Assembly (NCBI GenBank): GCA_029862005.1
Contig: JAOTYD010000001.1
Span: forward strand, 1-64,000
Length of the DNA stretch: 64,000 bases
Source: Gammaproteobacteria bacterium
GTDB lineage: Bacteria; Pseudomonadota; Gammaproteobacteria; GCA-001735895
Direction of reading: 5' to 3'
A program made the position numbers and the translations under genes. This document shows positions 24,790 to 34,263 of the stretch, piece after piece. The notes beneath the pieces were generated by a model that was not told the origin of the DNA, searched no databases, and worked only from the letters and a program-made list of their open reading frames with translations. The first letter of the stretch is position 1; each line of letters begins with the position of its first letter.

Positions 24790-26466
24790 ATGAAAAATTT
24801 CGCTGACAACAACCCGATGCCGGCGGCGGCAGATTACCGCAGACCACCCGAGGTGGTGATGCGGCTTGCGCGCATGGGTAGCTTTCACCAGACCCGACTG
24901 TCGTTTATGCGCACGCTGTTGCGGCGCCTCAAACGGGAGGACTGGAAATTCAAGCGCAGCCTGTGGGCGATCGATGACCAGGGGTTCGGGCGAGCGGTAT
25001 ACACGGTTTTCGGACCCGAGCGAACTTACTCGCTGGTTGCTTTTTCGCACGACCTGCCGGACGAAATGCGTTCCGATCGCGTTATTGCAACAGCCTGGGA
25101 TGCGACTTTCGCGCTGTATGATGGTATTCCGAACACGGCTGATCTCGATCGTCTCGAGCAGAACGTACCCAAACAGGAGGCAGGCAGAATTTCTGACTCC
25201 GAGCTCAGCCTGTCACGGGCCAACCGTTCTGTGCGGCTCTGGCAGCACGTGATCGATCGCCTGTCGACGGGTAAACAACCGGATCGTGACCAGCTTGAAG
25301 CGGTAGGTTACCTGGTGCGCACGACCGCGGTTTACGGTTCCGGTAAATTCGGTGCCGCCGATCGCCTGACGATTGCCGAACGTCCCGAGCTCAGCGGGCC
25401 GTTTCAGGCCGAATTGCTATCGGTATGGCTGACGCGCGCGTTTTCGATCGACCTGGTCGAGCATATTGCCCGTGCGCAGGGCGGTGATCAGGCGGTCACC
25501 ATCGATCCGGAATTGCGCCGCCGCATCGGCGTGGGTAATTCGACCGGACTTGGCATGGCGCCGTTTCTGATCAATCATCCGGCACTCCTCAATAACTGGA
25601 TGATGGCACGCGAAGAAGCCCTCGCACGCGTGCGTTCATTACCCGAGACCGAGCCGGCAGCTGTCGATGCGTTCAAACAGCATTTCGAACAGGCTCGCTT
25701 CAACGTCTCGCAATGGCATTCGGAGCACCCGATCCAGATTGAAAAATTGAAATCCCTGACCTCTGACCTGGAGCAAATGGCAGGCTACATTGTCAATGAG
25801 TCGCTTAGCGATGATCATCCCTGGGACCGGTTCTATCGTTGGGCCGAGGATAACCTGTCACTGGAAGGCCAGGAGCAGCTGGTATCACTGCTACTCGAAC
25901 CCTACGGCGAGTTGGTCGATGAATTGGCGCAGTGTATGGACGCTGATGAGCATGTAAGCTTTTTTATCGATGGCGCAATGCCGGTTGCGCGCCTGCAGGA
26001 GATAATCGATACCCAGTGCCGCTGGGCCCTGGGTGTTGACTACGACCTTCCCGAAAATCATGCCCGTTTTTGGTACACCTCGGCGGAGAAACTGGAGCCG
26101 CGCGTCGGTGAGCGGTTCGAGGAAACCGGTGCTGAATATGAACTGCCGCTTGGCGTAGGCCGTGATATCAAGCTGATGTCTACGGAATTACAGGCATGGC
26201 GTGGCGGGTCGACGACTGCGGAATTTCTGCTGGCCCACCCCGAGCATCGCCACACGGCACGACGGGTGCAAAACCTGGCTTCGTGTCCCTACGCCGAAAT
26301 CCAGGACAACCTGATTGCGGCCGACATGCTGCCGATCGATATTCTGCGTTGCAAGCTGTCGTACTTCGGCGCCACTAAATTTGATCCGCGCTCGGATCGC
26401 TGGGTACGTATCTGCATGTACCAGGATGCGCCCTTTCCACACGAGTTACTCGTCGCGGCACCGTGA
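24790..26466 (+). CDS. Unrecognised 558-residue protein
   Basis: Soluble, with no signal peptide or membrane segment. The opening is basic (RLARMGSFHQTRLSFMRTLLRRLKREDWKF). A stretch with GYLVRTTAVYGSGKFGAADR and RRIGVGNSTGLGMAPFLINH looks like a conserved active-site or ligand-binding loop, and the C-terminal region ends with a conserved-looking CKLSYFGATKFDPRSDRWVR. I do not recognise the family. It is embedded between a dipeptidase and a DUF3726-like gene and overlaps the latter by four bases, so it most likely acts in the same pathway. Its length, complete frame and coupling argue that it is a real enzyme-like gene. Confidence 0.85.
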   Translation: MKNFADNNPMPAAADYRRPPEVVMRLARMGSFHQTRLSFMRTLLRRLKREDWKFKRSLWAIDDQGFGRAVYTVFGPERTYSLVAFSHDLPDEMRSDRVIATAWDATFALYDGIPNTADLDRLEQNVPKQEAGRISDSELSLSRANRSVRLWQHVIDRLSTGKQPDRDQLEAVGYLVRTTAVYGSGKFGAADRLTIAERPELSGPFQAELLSVWLTRAFSIDLVEHIARAQGGDQAVTIDPELRRRIGVGNSTGLGMAPFLINHPALLNNWMMAREEALARVRSLPETEPAAVDAFKQHFEQARFNVSQWHSEHPIQIEKLKSLTSDLEQMAGYIVNESLSDDHPWDRFYRWAEDNLSLEGQEQLVSLLLEPYGELVDELAQCMDADEHVSFFIDGAMPVARLQEIIDTQCRWALGVDYDLPENHARFWYTSAEKLEPRVGERFEETGAEYELPLGVGRDIKLMSTELQAWRGGSTTAEFLLAHPEHRHTARRVQNLASCPYAEIQDNLIAADMLPIDILRCKLSYFGATKFDPRSDRWVRICMYQDAPFPHELLVAAP

Positions 26467-27116
26467 GCTATAACCTCACGCTCGCCGAATCTGAATCCTA
26501 CCTGCGCAAGGCTGCGCGCGCCTGTGGTCTCGACTGGGGAATCGCCGAGGAGGCTGGCAAGGCGGCACGCTGGCTGGCCGCCTTTAATTTGCCAGGCCCC
26601 GAAATCATGCTTGCCCATCTGCAGGATCTCAAAGGCCAGAACTACCGCAGTTTTGTTCCGGATTGCAGCACCCAACCCTGGCAGTCCAGCGGCGCTCTGC
26701 TGTGTCCGATCATTACGGGAGCGGCGCTTGCCGATCGCTCGGCACAGATGCTCGAAGGTGCACAATTCAGTCTTGGCCCCACCGCCTATCCGCTGTTACT
26801 TGCCGCAACCGTGGGACAGGCAGCCCGTTGTCACCAGACGGTGTTTACCACTGCCTGGGCCGGGGTGAGCGTGAGCTGTTTTGAGAACGGGCTCAGCATT
26901 GAAGGTAATCGGGATGACTTGACTTTATCGGTTGTCGACGCGGCCAGTTGTTATCGCGACGACCTGGAGATTCCTCAACAAATGCCCTCGACGTTGGCTT
27001 ATAAAATCGATAGTGCAGCTTTTAAAAAGATTGCTGAACTTGCCTTCCAGACTTATGCGCCAGCCACCGAAGCGTCACGCGCCGGTGCCGGTGCCGGACT
27101 CACCGACAACGATTAG
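26463..27116 (+). CDS. DUF3726-like protein
   Basis: A 217-residue protein opening LAESESYLRKAARACGLDWGIAEEAGKAARWLAA (given in parts: an ARKAARAxG-type helix, then GIAEEAGKAARWL), which matches my memory of DUF3726. The middle has LLCPIITGAALADRS and YPLLLAATVGQAARC. No catalytic motif is evident. It starts with GTG overlapping the stop of the preceding gene and ends the four-gene operon. DUF3726 genes are typically found beside catabolic enzymes; the function is unknown. Confidence 0.8.
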   Translation: MSYNLTLAESESYLRKAARACGLDWGIAEEAGKAARWLAAFNLPGPEIMLAHLQDLKGQNYRSFVPDCSTQPWQSSGALLCPIITGAALADRSAQMLEGAQFSLGPTAYPLLLAATVGQAARCHQTVFTTAWAGVSVSCFENGLSIEGNRDDLTLSVVDAASCYRDDLEIPQQMPSTLAYKIDSAAFKKIAELAFQTYAPATEASRAGAGAGLTDND

Positions 27117-27228
27117 ACCAGGATCATCCAGATCCCCGAATCCGATATTAGATCATGCTGAACAGAGATATGTAGACCTATCTAGTGTAGAATTGGCGGG
27201 ATTCGACGAAGTCGACCGAATACACCAC

Positions 27229-27399
27229 ATGGATTTTAAGCAAAATATCCGCAAGCTAACTGCCCTGGTTCCAGAACTGAGACAAGTCCTGCCGCACGCG
27301 GCCAGGCTTTCAAATGACATCGAGAAACTCGCTAAAGGCTCGCTGAGATACCCCATGCCACAGCCTGATTATTACGGATTTAGGAAAATATATGGTTAA
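27229..27399 (+). CDS. Small hypothetical protein
   Basis: About 57 residues if it starts at ATG 27229: MDFKQNIRKLTALVPELRQ, then helical, then GSLRYPMPQPDYYGFRKIYG. The frame is open much further upstream, with coding-like residues (VDLSSVELAGFDEVDRIHH) before the ATG, so a longer protein from a TTG at 27193 or another start is possible. The stop overlaps the start of the next gene (ATGGTTAA), which supports translation. No family recognised. Confidence 0.5.
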   Translation: MDFKQNIRKLTALVPELRQVLPHAARLSNDIEKLAKGSLRYPMPQPDYYGFRKIYG

Positions 27400-27667
27400 G
27401 TCATCCGACAGTGAACTAGATGTACGCAAGTTTCCCGTTACTAGCATCGAGAAAACGGATCCTCCAAAGGGTGTGACCGAGGGCGAGTGGTACGAATACG
27501 TAATCGGCCAGGGCACGTCCGAAATCAAGGGCAAACGCTCCGGCAGCCTCAAGTCGGTTACCGCCTACGTCAAGGAATACGCCGAGAATCTCAACCAGCG
27601 CTCGACACTCGGATACTCGGCTTATGCTGCGCGCAAACCAGCCGTCAAAACCCCCGCTAAAACCTGA
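27392..27667 (+). CDS. Small conserved-looking hypothetical protein
   Basis: A 91-residue basic protein. The core VRKFPVTSIEKTDPPKGV, EGEWYEYVIGQGTSEI and GKRSGSLKSVTAYVKEY has the aromatic/Gly pattern of a small folded domain. The tail (AARKPAVKTPAKT) is a Lys/Pro/Ala-rich extension of the type found in nucleic-acid-associated proteins. It overlaps the previous small gene by eight bases. I cannot name the family. Confidence 0.65.
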   Translation: MVKSSDSELDVRKFPVTSIEKTDPPKGVTEGEWYEYVIGQGTSEIKGKRSGSLKSVTAYVKEYAENLNQRSTLGYSAYAARKPAVKTPAKT

Positions 27668-27737
27668 TACCGGCCGGGCGCTGCGGAGAAGCCTTGCGCA
27701 CAGCGTCATCGCTTAGCGGCCTGCTATTCTTCGTTAC

Positions 27738-27767
27738 TTGTAGACACGACCGGGCAGGTAATATACT
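27738..27767 (+). promoter_or_regulatory. Sigma-70-like promoter for the DDAH-like gene
   Basis: TTGTAG (27738-27743), 18-bp spacer, TATACT (27762-27767), 32 bases before ATG 27800. Confidence 0.5.
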
Positions 27768-27799
27768 CCAGTCCTCGCGCCGCGGCCCGGAGTATTCCA

Positions 27800-28753
27800 A
27801 TGAACGCACCTGTCAGCAACCCTGAAATCATACAAAATCCCCTGCGCGCCCGGAAAATCGGCGGTGGAACGCAGGAAATGACCGAGTGGTACCTGAAATC
27901 CGAAACCGGACCCCTGCTCGATGTGCTGCTGGGACCGGTCGATACTTTCCGTTGGCTAGGCCCTGAAAACGCCGAATTCAGCTCTCTGGTTCGCGATTCA
28001 CTGCGTCGGGGCCGGATTTACGACCCGGCGCTGGCCGCAAGTCAGCATGCCGAAATGGTCCATGCGTATCAACAGGCCGGCACCCAATGTCATTTTCTTC
28101 CCGTGGATGAAGGCACGCCGATGCAGGTGTATGCGCGGGATTCTTCGTTTATGACGCCCTACGGTGCCGTCATCTGTCAACTGGCCAATCCCAGGCGTCG
28201 CGGTGAATACGCACCCGCGCTGCGTTTTTACCTGGAAAATAATGTTCCCATTTACGAAATGGTATCGATGGGTAATTTTGAAGGTGGAGATTTTAATATT
28301 ATCAGGCCGGGCGTTGCGCTGGTCGGGTATACCGATCATCGCAGCGAGGGTGTTGCAGCCCGGCAGGTAGCCCAGTGGTTTATCGATGAGGGTTGGGAAA
28401 TCAAGTTTGCCCCGATCGATCCCTTCTACGTGCACATCGACTTGATGGTCTGCATGCTGACAGAAAATTGTGCCGCGGTTTGCCTTGAAACCACCGATGA
28501 CGATATTGTCGACTGGTTGAAACAGAAAAAAATCGAAATTGTACCGGCGACATTCGCGGAGACCATGGCGCTTGGTTGTAATGTCGTGGCGCTTGGAAAC
28601 GACAAGGTATTATCGACCCGGGTAGCAAAAGACCTGAACCAGAAAATGCGCGCCATCGGGCTTGAAGTCTATGACCCGGATATGACGATGTTTACCTGGG
28701 CCGGAGGCGGCGTCCATTGCATGTGCCAACCTTTACGCCGGGATCCAGCTTAA
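27800..28753 (+). CDS. Amidinotransferase/DDAH-family hydrolase
   Basis: A 317-residue guanidine-modifying enzyme related to dimethylarginine dimethylaminohydrolase, arginine deiminase and amidinotransferases. Marks: MQVYARDSSFMTPYG (substrate Asp), GNFEGGDF, catalytic His in FYVHIDLMVCML and nucleophile Cys in GGGVHCMCQPLRR near the C-terminus. Hydrolysis of methylarginine to citrulline is the best guess; another guanidine or an amidino transfer is possible. It has its own promoter-like sequence. It lies upstream of a SET-domain gene by 73 bases. Confidence 0.87.
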   Translation: MNAPVSNPEIIQNPLRARKIGGGTQEMTEWYLKSETGPLLDVLLGPVDTFRWLGPENAEFSSLVRDSLRRGRIYDPALAASQHAEMVHAYQQAGTQCHFLPVDEGTPMQVYARDSSFMTPYGAVICQLANPRRRGEYAPALRFYLENNVPIYEMVSMGNFEGGDFNIIRPGVALVGYTDHRSEGVAARQVAQWFIDEGWEIKFAPIDPFYVHIDLMVCMLTENCAAVCLETTDDDIVDWLKQKKIEIVPATFAETMALGCNVVALGNDKVLSTRVAKDLNQKMRAIGLEVYDPDMTMFTWAGGGVHCMCQPLRRDPA

Positions 28754-28826
28754 CCGGTTTAGCCATTGCCTGTTTGATGATCAAAAGTCTGTCTTTGCGG
28801 CGAATCGTTCGCGCCCGGAACCCGAA

Positions 28827-29318
28827 ATGAAGACCTGGCGCTCGCCCAGCATCGAGGTCCGGCAGGACACCCTGTCCGGGCGTGGCGTGGTCGCAATTGC
28901 GGATATCGCCAGGGATGAAATTGTTGCGATCAAGGCAGGCAATATTATCACCCGCGCAGAACTCAATCAGGCAACCGCTGCTGCCGGTGACATGGCCTTG
29001 CAGATCGACGACGATTTTTACCTTGCCCCACGCACTGCCGATGAAGTGGAGGATATGTCGGTATTTATCAATCACTCCTGCGAACCGAATGTCGGCTTTC
29101 GCGGGCAGGTGGTCTATGTCGCGATGCGCGACATCAAGGCGGGTGAAGAATTGTTCCATGATTACTCGATGGAGCGTTCTGACGATTACAGGCTCGATTG
29201 TCATTGCGGAAGTGCTTTATGTCGGGGTAAGGTAACCGGTCAGGACTGGAAACTTCCCGAATTGCAACAACGCTACGGGGATTATTTTTCGATTTATATC
29301 AGGAACAAGTTTCAGTGA
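28827..29318 (+). CDS. SET-domain protein
   Basis: A 163-residue, single-domain protein of the SET lysine-methyltransferase fold. Key segments: LSGRGVVAIADIARDE (SAM-side strand), FINHSCEPNVGFRG (the NHS/CxPN pseudoknot motif), GEELFHDYSM (catalytic Tyr region) and a post-SET zinc cluster LDCHCGSALCRG. The protein is complete, although free-standing SET proteins are a minority in bacteria. The substrate may be a ribosomal or other cellular protein. The next gene begins ten bases later, so the two are probably cotranscribed. Confidence 0.88.
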   Translation: MKTWRSPSIEVRQDTLSGRGVVAIADIARDEIVAIKAGNIITRAELNQATAAAGDMALQIDDDFYLAPRTADEVEDMSVFINHSCEPNVGFRGQVVYVAMRDIKAGEELFHDYSMERSDDYRLDCHCGSALCRGKVTGQDWKLPELQQRYGDYFSIYIRNKFQ

Positions 29319-29328
29319 GGATAGGCTT

Positions 29329-30132
29329 ATGAATGTCGCAGCCGACCCGGTAGTCGATCAACCCATTCTGTTGCGCGAAGACAGCGACGGGATTACCACG
29401 CTGACGCTGAATCGCCCGCGGCAATACAATGCGCTTTCCGGCGAGATGCTAACCGAATTGCAGGCGGCGCTCGACGATATCGGACAGGACGATTCGATTC
29501 GCGTCGTCATTATCGGTGCAAGCGGCAAGGCGTTTTGCCCCGGCCATGATCTGAAGGAAATGCGCAGCAGCGAAGAGCGCGAGTTTCACCAGGCCCTGTT
29601 TAATCAATGCAGCAAGATGATGTTGACGATCAACCAGTTGCAGCAGCCCGTTATAGCCCGGGTCAACGGTATCGCCACCGCCGCTGGTTGCCAGCTGGTC
29701 GCAAATTGCGATCTTGCGGTAGCGTCAGACGAGGCGCGTTTCGCCGTGTCGGGGATCAACGTCGGCCTGTTCTGTTCAACCCCGGCGGTACCGTTAAGCC
29801 GCAACATGGGGCGCAAGCAGGCAATGCATATGCTGCTGACCGGTGATTTTATTTCGGCCCCGACCGCTCAACAGTGCGGTTTGATCAACGAAGTCGTGCC
29901 TGTCGCTGAACTTGAGCAGGCAACCCTCGCATTGGCGCAGAAAATCGTCGCCAAGTCCGCACATGCGATAAAGCTTGGTAAGGATATGTTTTATAAGCAG
30001 TTGCCGATGGATTTGTCCGACGCCTATGCTTACGCCGCCGAACGCATGACCTGCAACATGGATTCGCACGATGCGCGTGAAGGCATCGACGCTTTTATTC
30101 AAAAACGCAAACCCGAATGGAAAGGGAATTGA
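29329..30132 (+). CDS. Crotonase-fold protein, ECHDC3-like, lacking usual catalytic Glu
   Basis: A 267-residue enoyl-CoA hydratase/isomerase-superfamily protein. The CoA pocket and oxyanion hole are recognisable (GKAFCPGHDLKEM and IATAAGCQLVANCDLAVAS). In the two positions where hydratases carry glutamates, this protein has Gln (AGCQL) and Gly (AVSGINVG). The GLFCSTPAVPLSRNMGRK block is typical of the ECHDC3 subgroup. Classical hydration is therefore doubtful; another CoA thioester reaction is more likely. Its end overlaps the acyl-CoA ligase start. Confidence 0.88.
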   Translation: MNVAADPVVDQPILLREDSDGITTLTLNRPRQYNALSGEMLTELQAALDDIGQDDSIRVVIIGASGKAFCPGHDLKEMRSSEEREFHQALFNQCSKMMLTINQLQQPVIARVNGIATAAGCQLVANCDLAVASDEARFAVSGINVGLFCSTPAVPLSRNMGRKQAMHMLLTGDFISAPTAQQCGLINEVVPVAELEQATLALAQKIVAKSAHAIKLGKDMFYKQLPMDLSDAYAYAAERMTCNMDSHDAREGIDAFIQKRKPEWKGN

Positions 30133-31760
30133 ATTCGTCCAGTCAGTATTCGACCGATCTTGACAAGAACGCGGCTAACTATTCACCTCTTTCGCCGTTG
30201 ACTTTTATTGAGCGTGCGGCCTCGGTATACCCCGATCGCAATGCGCTGATCTACGGTGCCAAACAGCAGACCTGGGAGCAGACCTATGCCAGGTGCCGAC
30301 GGTTTGCATCGGCGTTGCAAAAACATGGATTGCAACAGGACGAAACCGTCGCATTGATGCTGCCCAATGTTCCAGCGATGTATGAAGCCCATTTCGCAAT
30401 CCCGATGGCGGGCGGAGTGATTAATGGTCTCAATATTCGGCTTGATGCCGACGCTATCGCGTTTCAACTAAAGCACGGTGACGCAAAAGTTTTGCTAACC
30501 GATCGCGAGTTTTCAGACACCATAGAAGCCGCCGTTTCCCAGCTTGAAAACAGACCCCTGATCATCGATGTTGATGATCCCGAATTTGGTGGTGGTGAGC
30601 TTGTCGGTAATTTTGAGTATGAAGATTTTCTCAAGCTTGGTGATGCTGAATTCAGTTGGCAACCGCCGCGGGATGAATGGCAGGCGATCGCGCTTGGTTA
30701 TACCTCGGGCACCACCGGAGATCCCAAGGGCGTGGTGACTCATCATCGCGGCGCCTACCTGAACGCGGTGTCGAATGTACTTGGCTGGAATATGAGCGCT
30801 CACCCGGTTTACCTGTGGACATTACCTTTATTTCACTGCAACGGCTGGTGTTTTCCGTGGACGATCGCCGCGTTGAATGGAACCAATGTGTGTTTGCGTG
30901 CAGTCAGGGCGGACGATATCTTCAACGCGATCAAGCAGCACAATGTCACCCATCTTTGCGGTGCGCCGATCGTCATGAACCTGATGGCCAATGCCGACGA
31001 GGAATTAAAAGCGGGTGTTGATCACCAGGTGAATATCATGACGGCCGCGTCGGCTCCACCGCCGGCGATACTCGAGGCGATGCAGAAATTGAATTTCAAA
31101 GTGACTCATGCCTATGGTCTGACTGAAGTGTATGGTCCGGCAGTAGTATGTGCCTGGCACGAGGAGTGGGACGAATTATCGACTGCCGAACAGGCAGCCA
31201 TGAAAGCCCGCCAGGGCGTGCGTTACCCGATGTTGGAGGAACTCGTAGTCATGGATCCCGGGACCATGAAGCCGGTGCCACGTGATGGAGAAACCATCGG
31301 CGAAATCATGTTCCGGGGCAATATCGTTATGAAGGGATACCTGAAAAATCCCCGTGCCAGTGAAGAAGCCTTTGCTGGCGGTTATTTCCACAGCGGCGAC
31401 CTCGCGGTTTGTCATCCGGACGGTTATATCCAGATCATGGATCGCTCCAAGGACATCATCATTTCCGGCGGCGAAAATATTTCCAGTATCGAGGTTGAAG
31501 GGACGCTGTATCGTCACCCCGCCGTTCTGGAAGCTGCGGTTGCCGGCATGCCCGATGAAAAATGGGGCGAAACGCCCTGCGCGTTTGTCACGTTGCACGA
31601 TGATGCGGGTGCAGTAAACGAGCAGGAAATAATCGATTTTTGTCGCACAAACATGGCGCATTTCAAGGCCCCACGTAAAGTGGTATTTGGATCCTTACCG
31701 AAAACTTCGACCGGTAAAATTCAGAAGTTTGTTTTGCGCGAGCGTGCCAAAAGACTATGA
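30117..31760 (+). CDS. AMP-forming acyl-CoA ligase
   Basis: A 547-residue adenylate-forming enzyme that activates a carboxylic acid with ATP and CoA. Motifs: P-loop YTSGTTGDPKGVV, FHCNGWCFPW, AYGLTEVYGP, YFHSGDLAV, DRSKDIIISGGENIS and the catalytic Lys in KTSTGKIQKF. It belongs to the branch with plant AAE enzymes and the bacterial methylmercaptopropionyl-CoA ligase-like proteins, but the acid is unknown. ATG 30117 overlaps the preceding gene by 16 bases; a TTG at 30129 with AAAGGGAA upstream is an alternative start. The stop overlaps the next gene (ATGA). Confidence 0.92.
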   Translation: MERELNSSSQYSTDLDKNAANYSPLSPLTFIERAASVYPDRNALIYGAKQQTWEQTYARCRRFASALQKHGLQQDETVALMLPNVPAMYEAHFAIPMAGGVINGLNIRLDADAIAFQLKHGDAKVLLTDREFSDTIEAAVSQLENRPLIIDVDDPEFGGGELVGNFEYEDFLKLGDAEFSWQPPRDEWQAIALGYTSGTTGDPKGVVTHHRGAYLNAVSNVLGWNMSAHPVYLWTLPLFHCNGWCFPWTIAALNGTNVCLRAVRADDIFNAIKQHNVTHLCGAPIVMNLMANADEELKAGVDHQVNIMTAASAPPPAILEAMQKLNFKVTHAYGLTEVYGPAVVCAWHEEWDELSTAEQAAMKARQGVRYPMLEELVVMDPGTMKPVPRDGETIGEIMFRGNIVMKGYLKNPRASEEAFAGGYFHSGDLAVCHPDGYIQIMDRSKDIIISGGENISSIEVEGTLYRHPAVLEAAVAGMPDEKWGETPCAFVTLHDDAGAVNEQEIIDFCRTNMAHFKAPRKVVFGSLPKTSTGKIQKFVLRERAKRL

Positions 31761-32227
31761 CCGATATTAATACACTGCGCCGAATCCTGATCGAGAATAA
31801 ACGCGTTGCGATCGTCGGACTTTCCGACAACTGGTCCCGACCGAGTAACTTTGTCGGTAAGTACCTGCTAGAGCATGGCTTCGAAGTGATTCCCGTGAAT
31901 CCGAAGTACGACGAAATTCTCGGGCAGAAATGCTATGCCGATCTAAAAGATATTCCGACCCCGGTTGATATCGTCGATCTGTTTCAGCGCTCCGATCGCG
32001 TCATGCCGTTTGTCGAGGACGCAATCAAAATCGGCGCCAAGGTAGTGTGGATGCAGCTCGGTATCGTTAACGAGGAAGCGGCGCAAAAAGCCCGCGACGC
32101 GGGACTCGAAGTCATCATGGATCGTTGCGTCAAGATCGAGTATGCGCGGTTATTTGGTGGGCTCAATACGGCAGGGGTAAATACTGGCGTAATTTCATCT
32201 CAACGACCAACCGTATTTAACCGGTAA
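31757..32227 (+). CDS. CoA-binding (YccU-like) Rossmann protein
   Basis: A 156-residue protein with a succinyl-CoA-synthetase-like CoA-binding fold: VAIVGLSDNWSRPSNFVGKY at the nucleotide loop, VIPVNPKYDEILGQKCY, VDIVDLFQRSDRV, GAKVVWMQLGI and EVIMDRCVKIEY. These small proteins bind CoA or acyl-CoA, but a catalytic role is not established. It is coupled to the ligase by a four-base overlap and lies 12 bases before a sulfhydrylase gene, a neighbour pair that I recall as common. Confidence 0.9.
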   Translation: MTDINTLRRILIENKRVAIVGLSDNWSRPSNFVGKYLLEHGFEVIPVNPKYDEILGQKCYADLKDIPTPVDIVDLFQRSDRVMPFVEDAIKIGAKVVWMQLGIVNEEAAQKARDAGLEVIMDRCVKIEYARLFGGLNTAGVNTGVISSQRPTVFNR

Positions 32228-33523
<1,296 letters not shown>

Positions 33524-33580
33524 AGTAATTTGCCCTCGACCTGGCCTAGTCGGTTCAGTGTCCACTCAAATTGTGCCAAA

Positions 33581-33710
33581 GCCACCGCGGGATAACGCCC
33601 CCAAAAGGCGCTCCCAACCGGCGTAAACGCCGGTCGGTCCATCCATGGAATCGCTTGGAGCACGGCATCCATGCCGCGCTACACTTTTGGGGGCGTTATC
33701 CCGCGGTGGC
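33581..33710 (-). repeat. Structured inverted-repeat element, copy 1
   Basis: A 130-bp element with perfect 27-bp terminal arms (33581-33607 and 33684-33710) enclosing two inner hairpins. Its core is the reverse complement of the copy at 35929. The arms are homologous to those of copy 2 but differ at eight of 27 positions, with every difference matched on the opposite arm. The inner hairpins also show paired changes. No transposase is present, so it is non-autonomous or structural. It lies between metY and the NfeD-like gene and could also end transcription. Confidence 0.9.
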
Positions 33711-33808
33711 TCTTCGCGAGAGACCATGACTGCATGGAAGCGGGACGAATGGCTTGACTGTGCCCGCATCGGGGCTAAGATGAATTCTGAATATGACGGG
33801 AGAACGCT

Positions 33809-34252
33809 ATGCCCTGGTGGGGATGGATGATAGTCGGTGCGTTGCTGCTTGGCTCGGAACTAATGATTGTCGATGCCGGTTTCTACCTCGTGTTTCTCGG
33901 CATAGCGGCAGCCATAACCGGGCTGATCGAGCTTGCCGGGGCCGATCTCGAACCCTGGGTGCAGTGGATACTGTTCTCGATCATCGCGCTGGTGTTCATG
34001 GTTCTGTTCCGTAAAAAACTTTACGCCAAGTTGCGCGGTTCCGGTATCGGCTACGAGGTTGGACCGACGGGTGAAATCGTCACTGTCGAGCAGGCCTTGC
34101 AACCTGGCGAAACCGGGCGCATGGCTTATCGCGGTACCGAATGGACCGTGGTCAATACCAGCGACCAGGCTTTTGAGCAGGGGCAGCACGTTCAGATCAG
34201 CAGCGTAGACGGGCTTACGTTGAAGCTCGACGCCGTCAAAACCCAAGAATAA
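33809..34252 (+). CDS. NfeD-like membrane protein
   Basis: A 147-residue short NfeD protein. Two or three membrane helices occupy about residues 5-70 (MPWWGWMIVGALLLGSEL opening), and then an OB-fold domain follows with GPTGEIVTVEQALQPGETGRMAYRGTEWTVV. NfeD proteins partner with SPFH/stomatin proteins, and one is encoded next with overlapping codons (TAATG). A GGGAGA ribosome-binding site precedes the ATG. The pair likely acts in membrane quality control. Confidence 0.9.
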   Translation: MPWWGWMIVGALLLGSELMIVDAGFYLVFLGIAAAITGLIELAGADLEPWVQWILFSIIALVFMVLFRKKLYAKLRGSGIGYEVGPTGEIVTVEQALQPGETGRMAYRGTEWTVVNTSDQAFEQGQHVQISSVDGLTLKLDAVKTQE

Positions 34253-34263
34253 TGGAGAACATC

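Noticed and set aside
26932-27228. A longer gene from ATG 26932 covering the first small ORF
   Set aside because: The first part lies in another frame of the DUF3726-like gene and has Arg/Pro/Ser-rich shadow composition; only the part after about 27130 looks coding.
33566-33830. Short open frames with GARHPCRATL-type peptides in both strands of the structured repeats (also 35353-36142)
   Set aside because: They are translations of the inverted-repeat element itself; no ribosome-binding site, and the same peptide appears only because the repeat core is shared.
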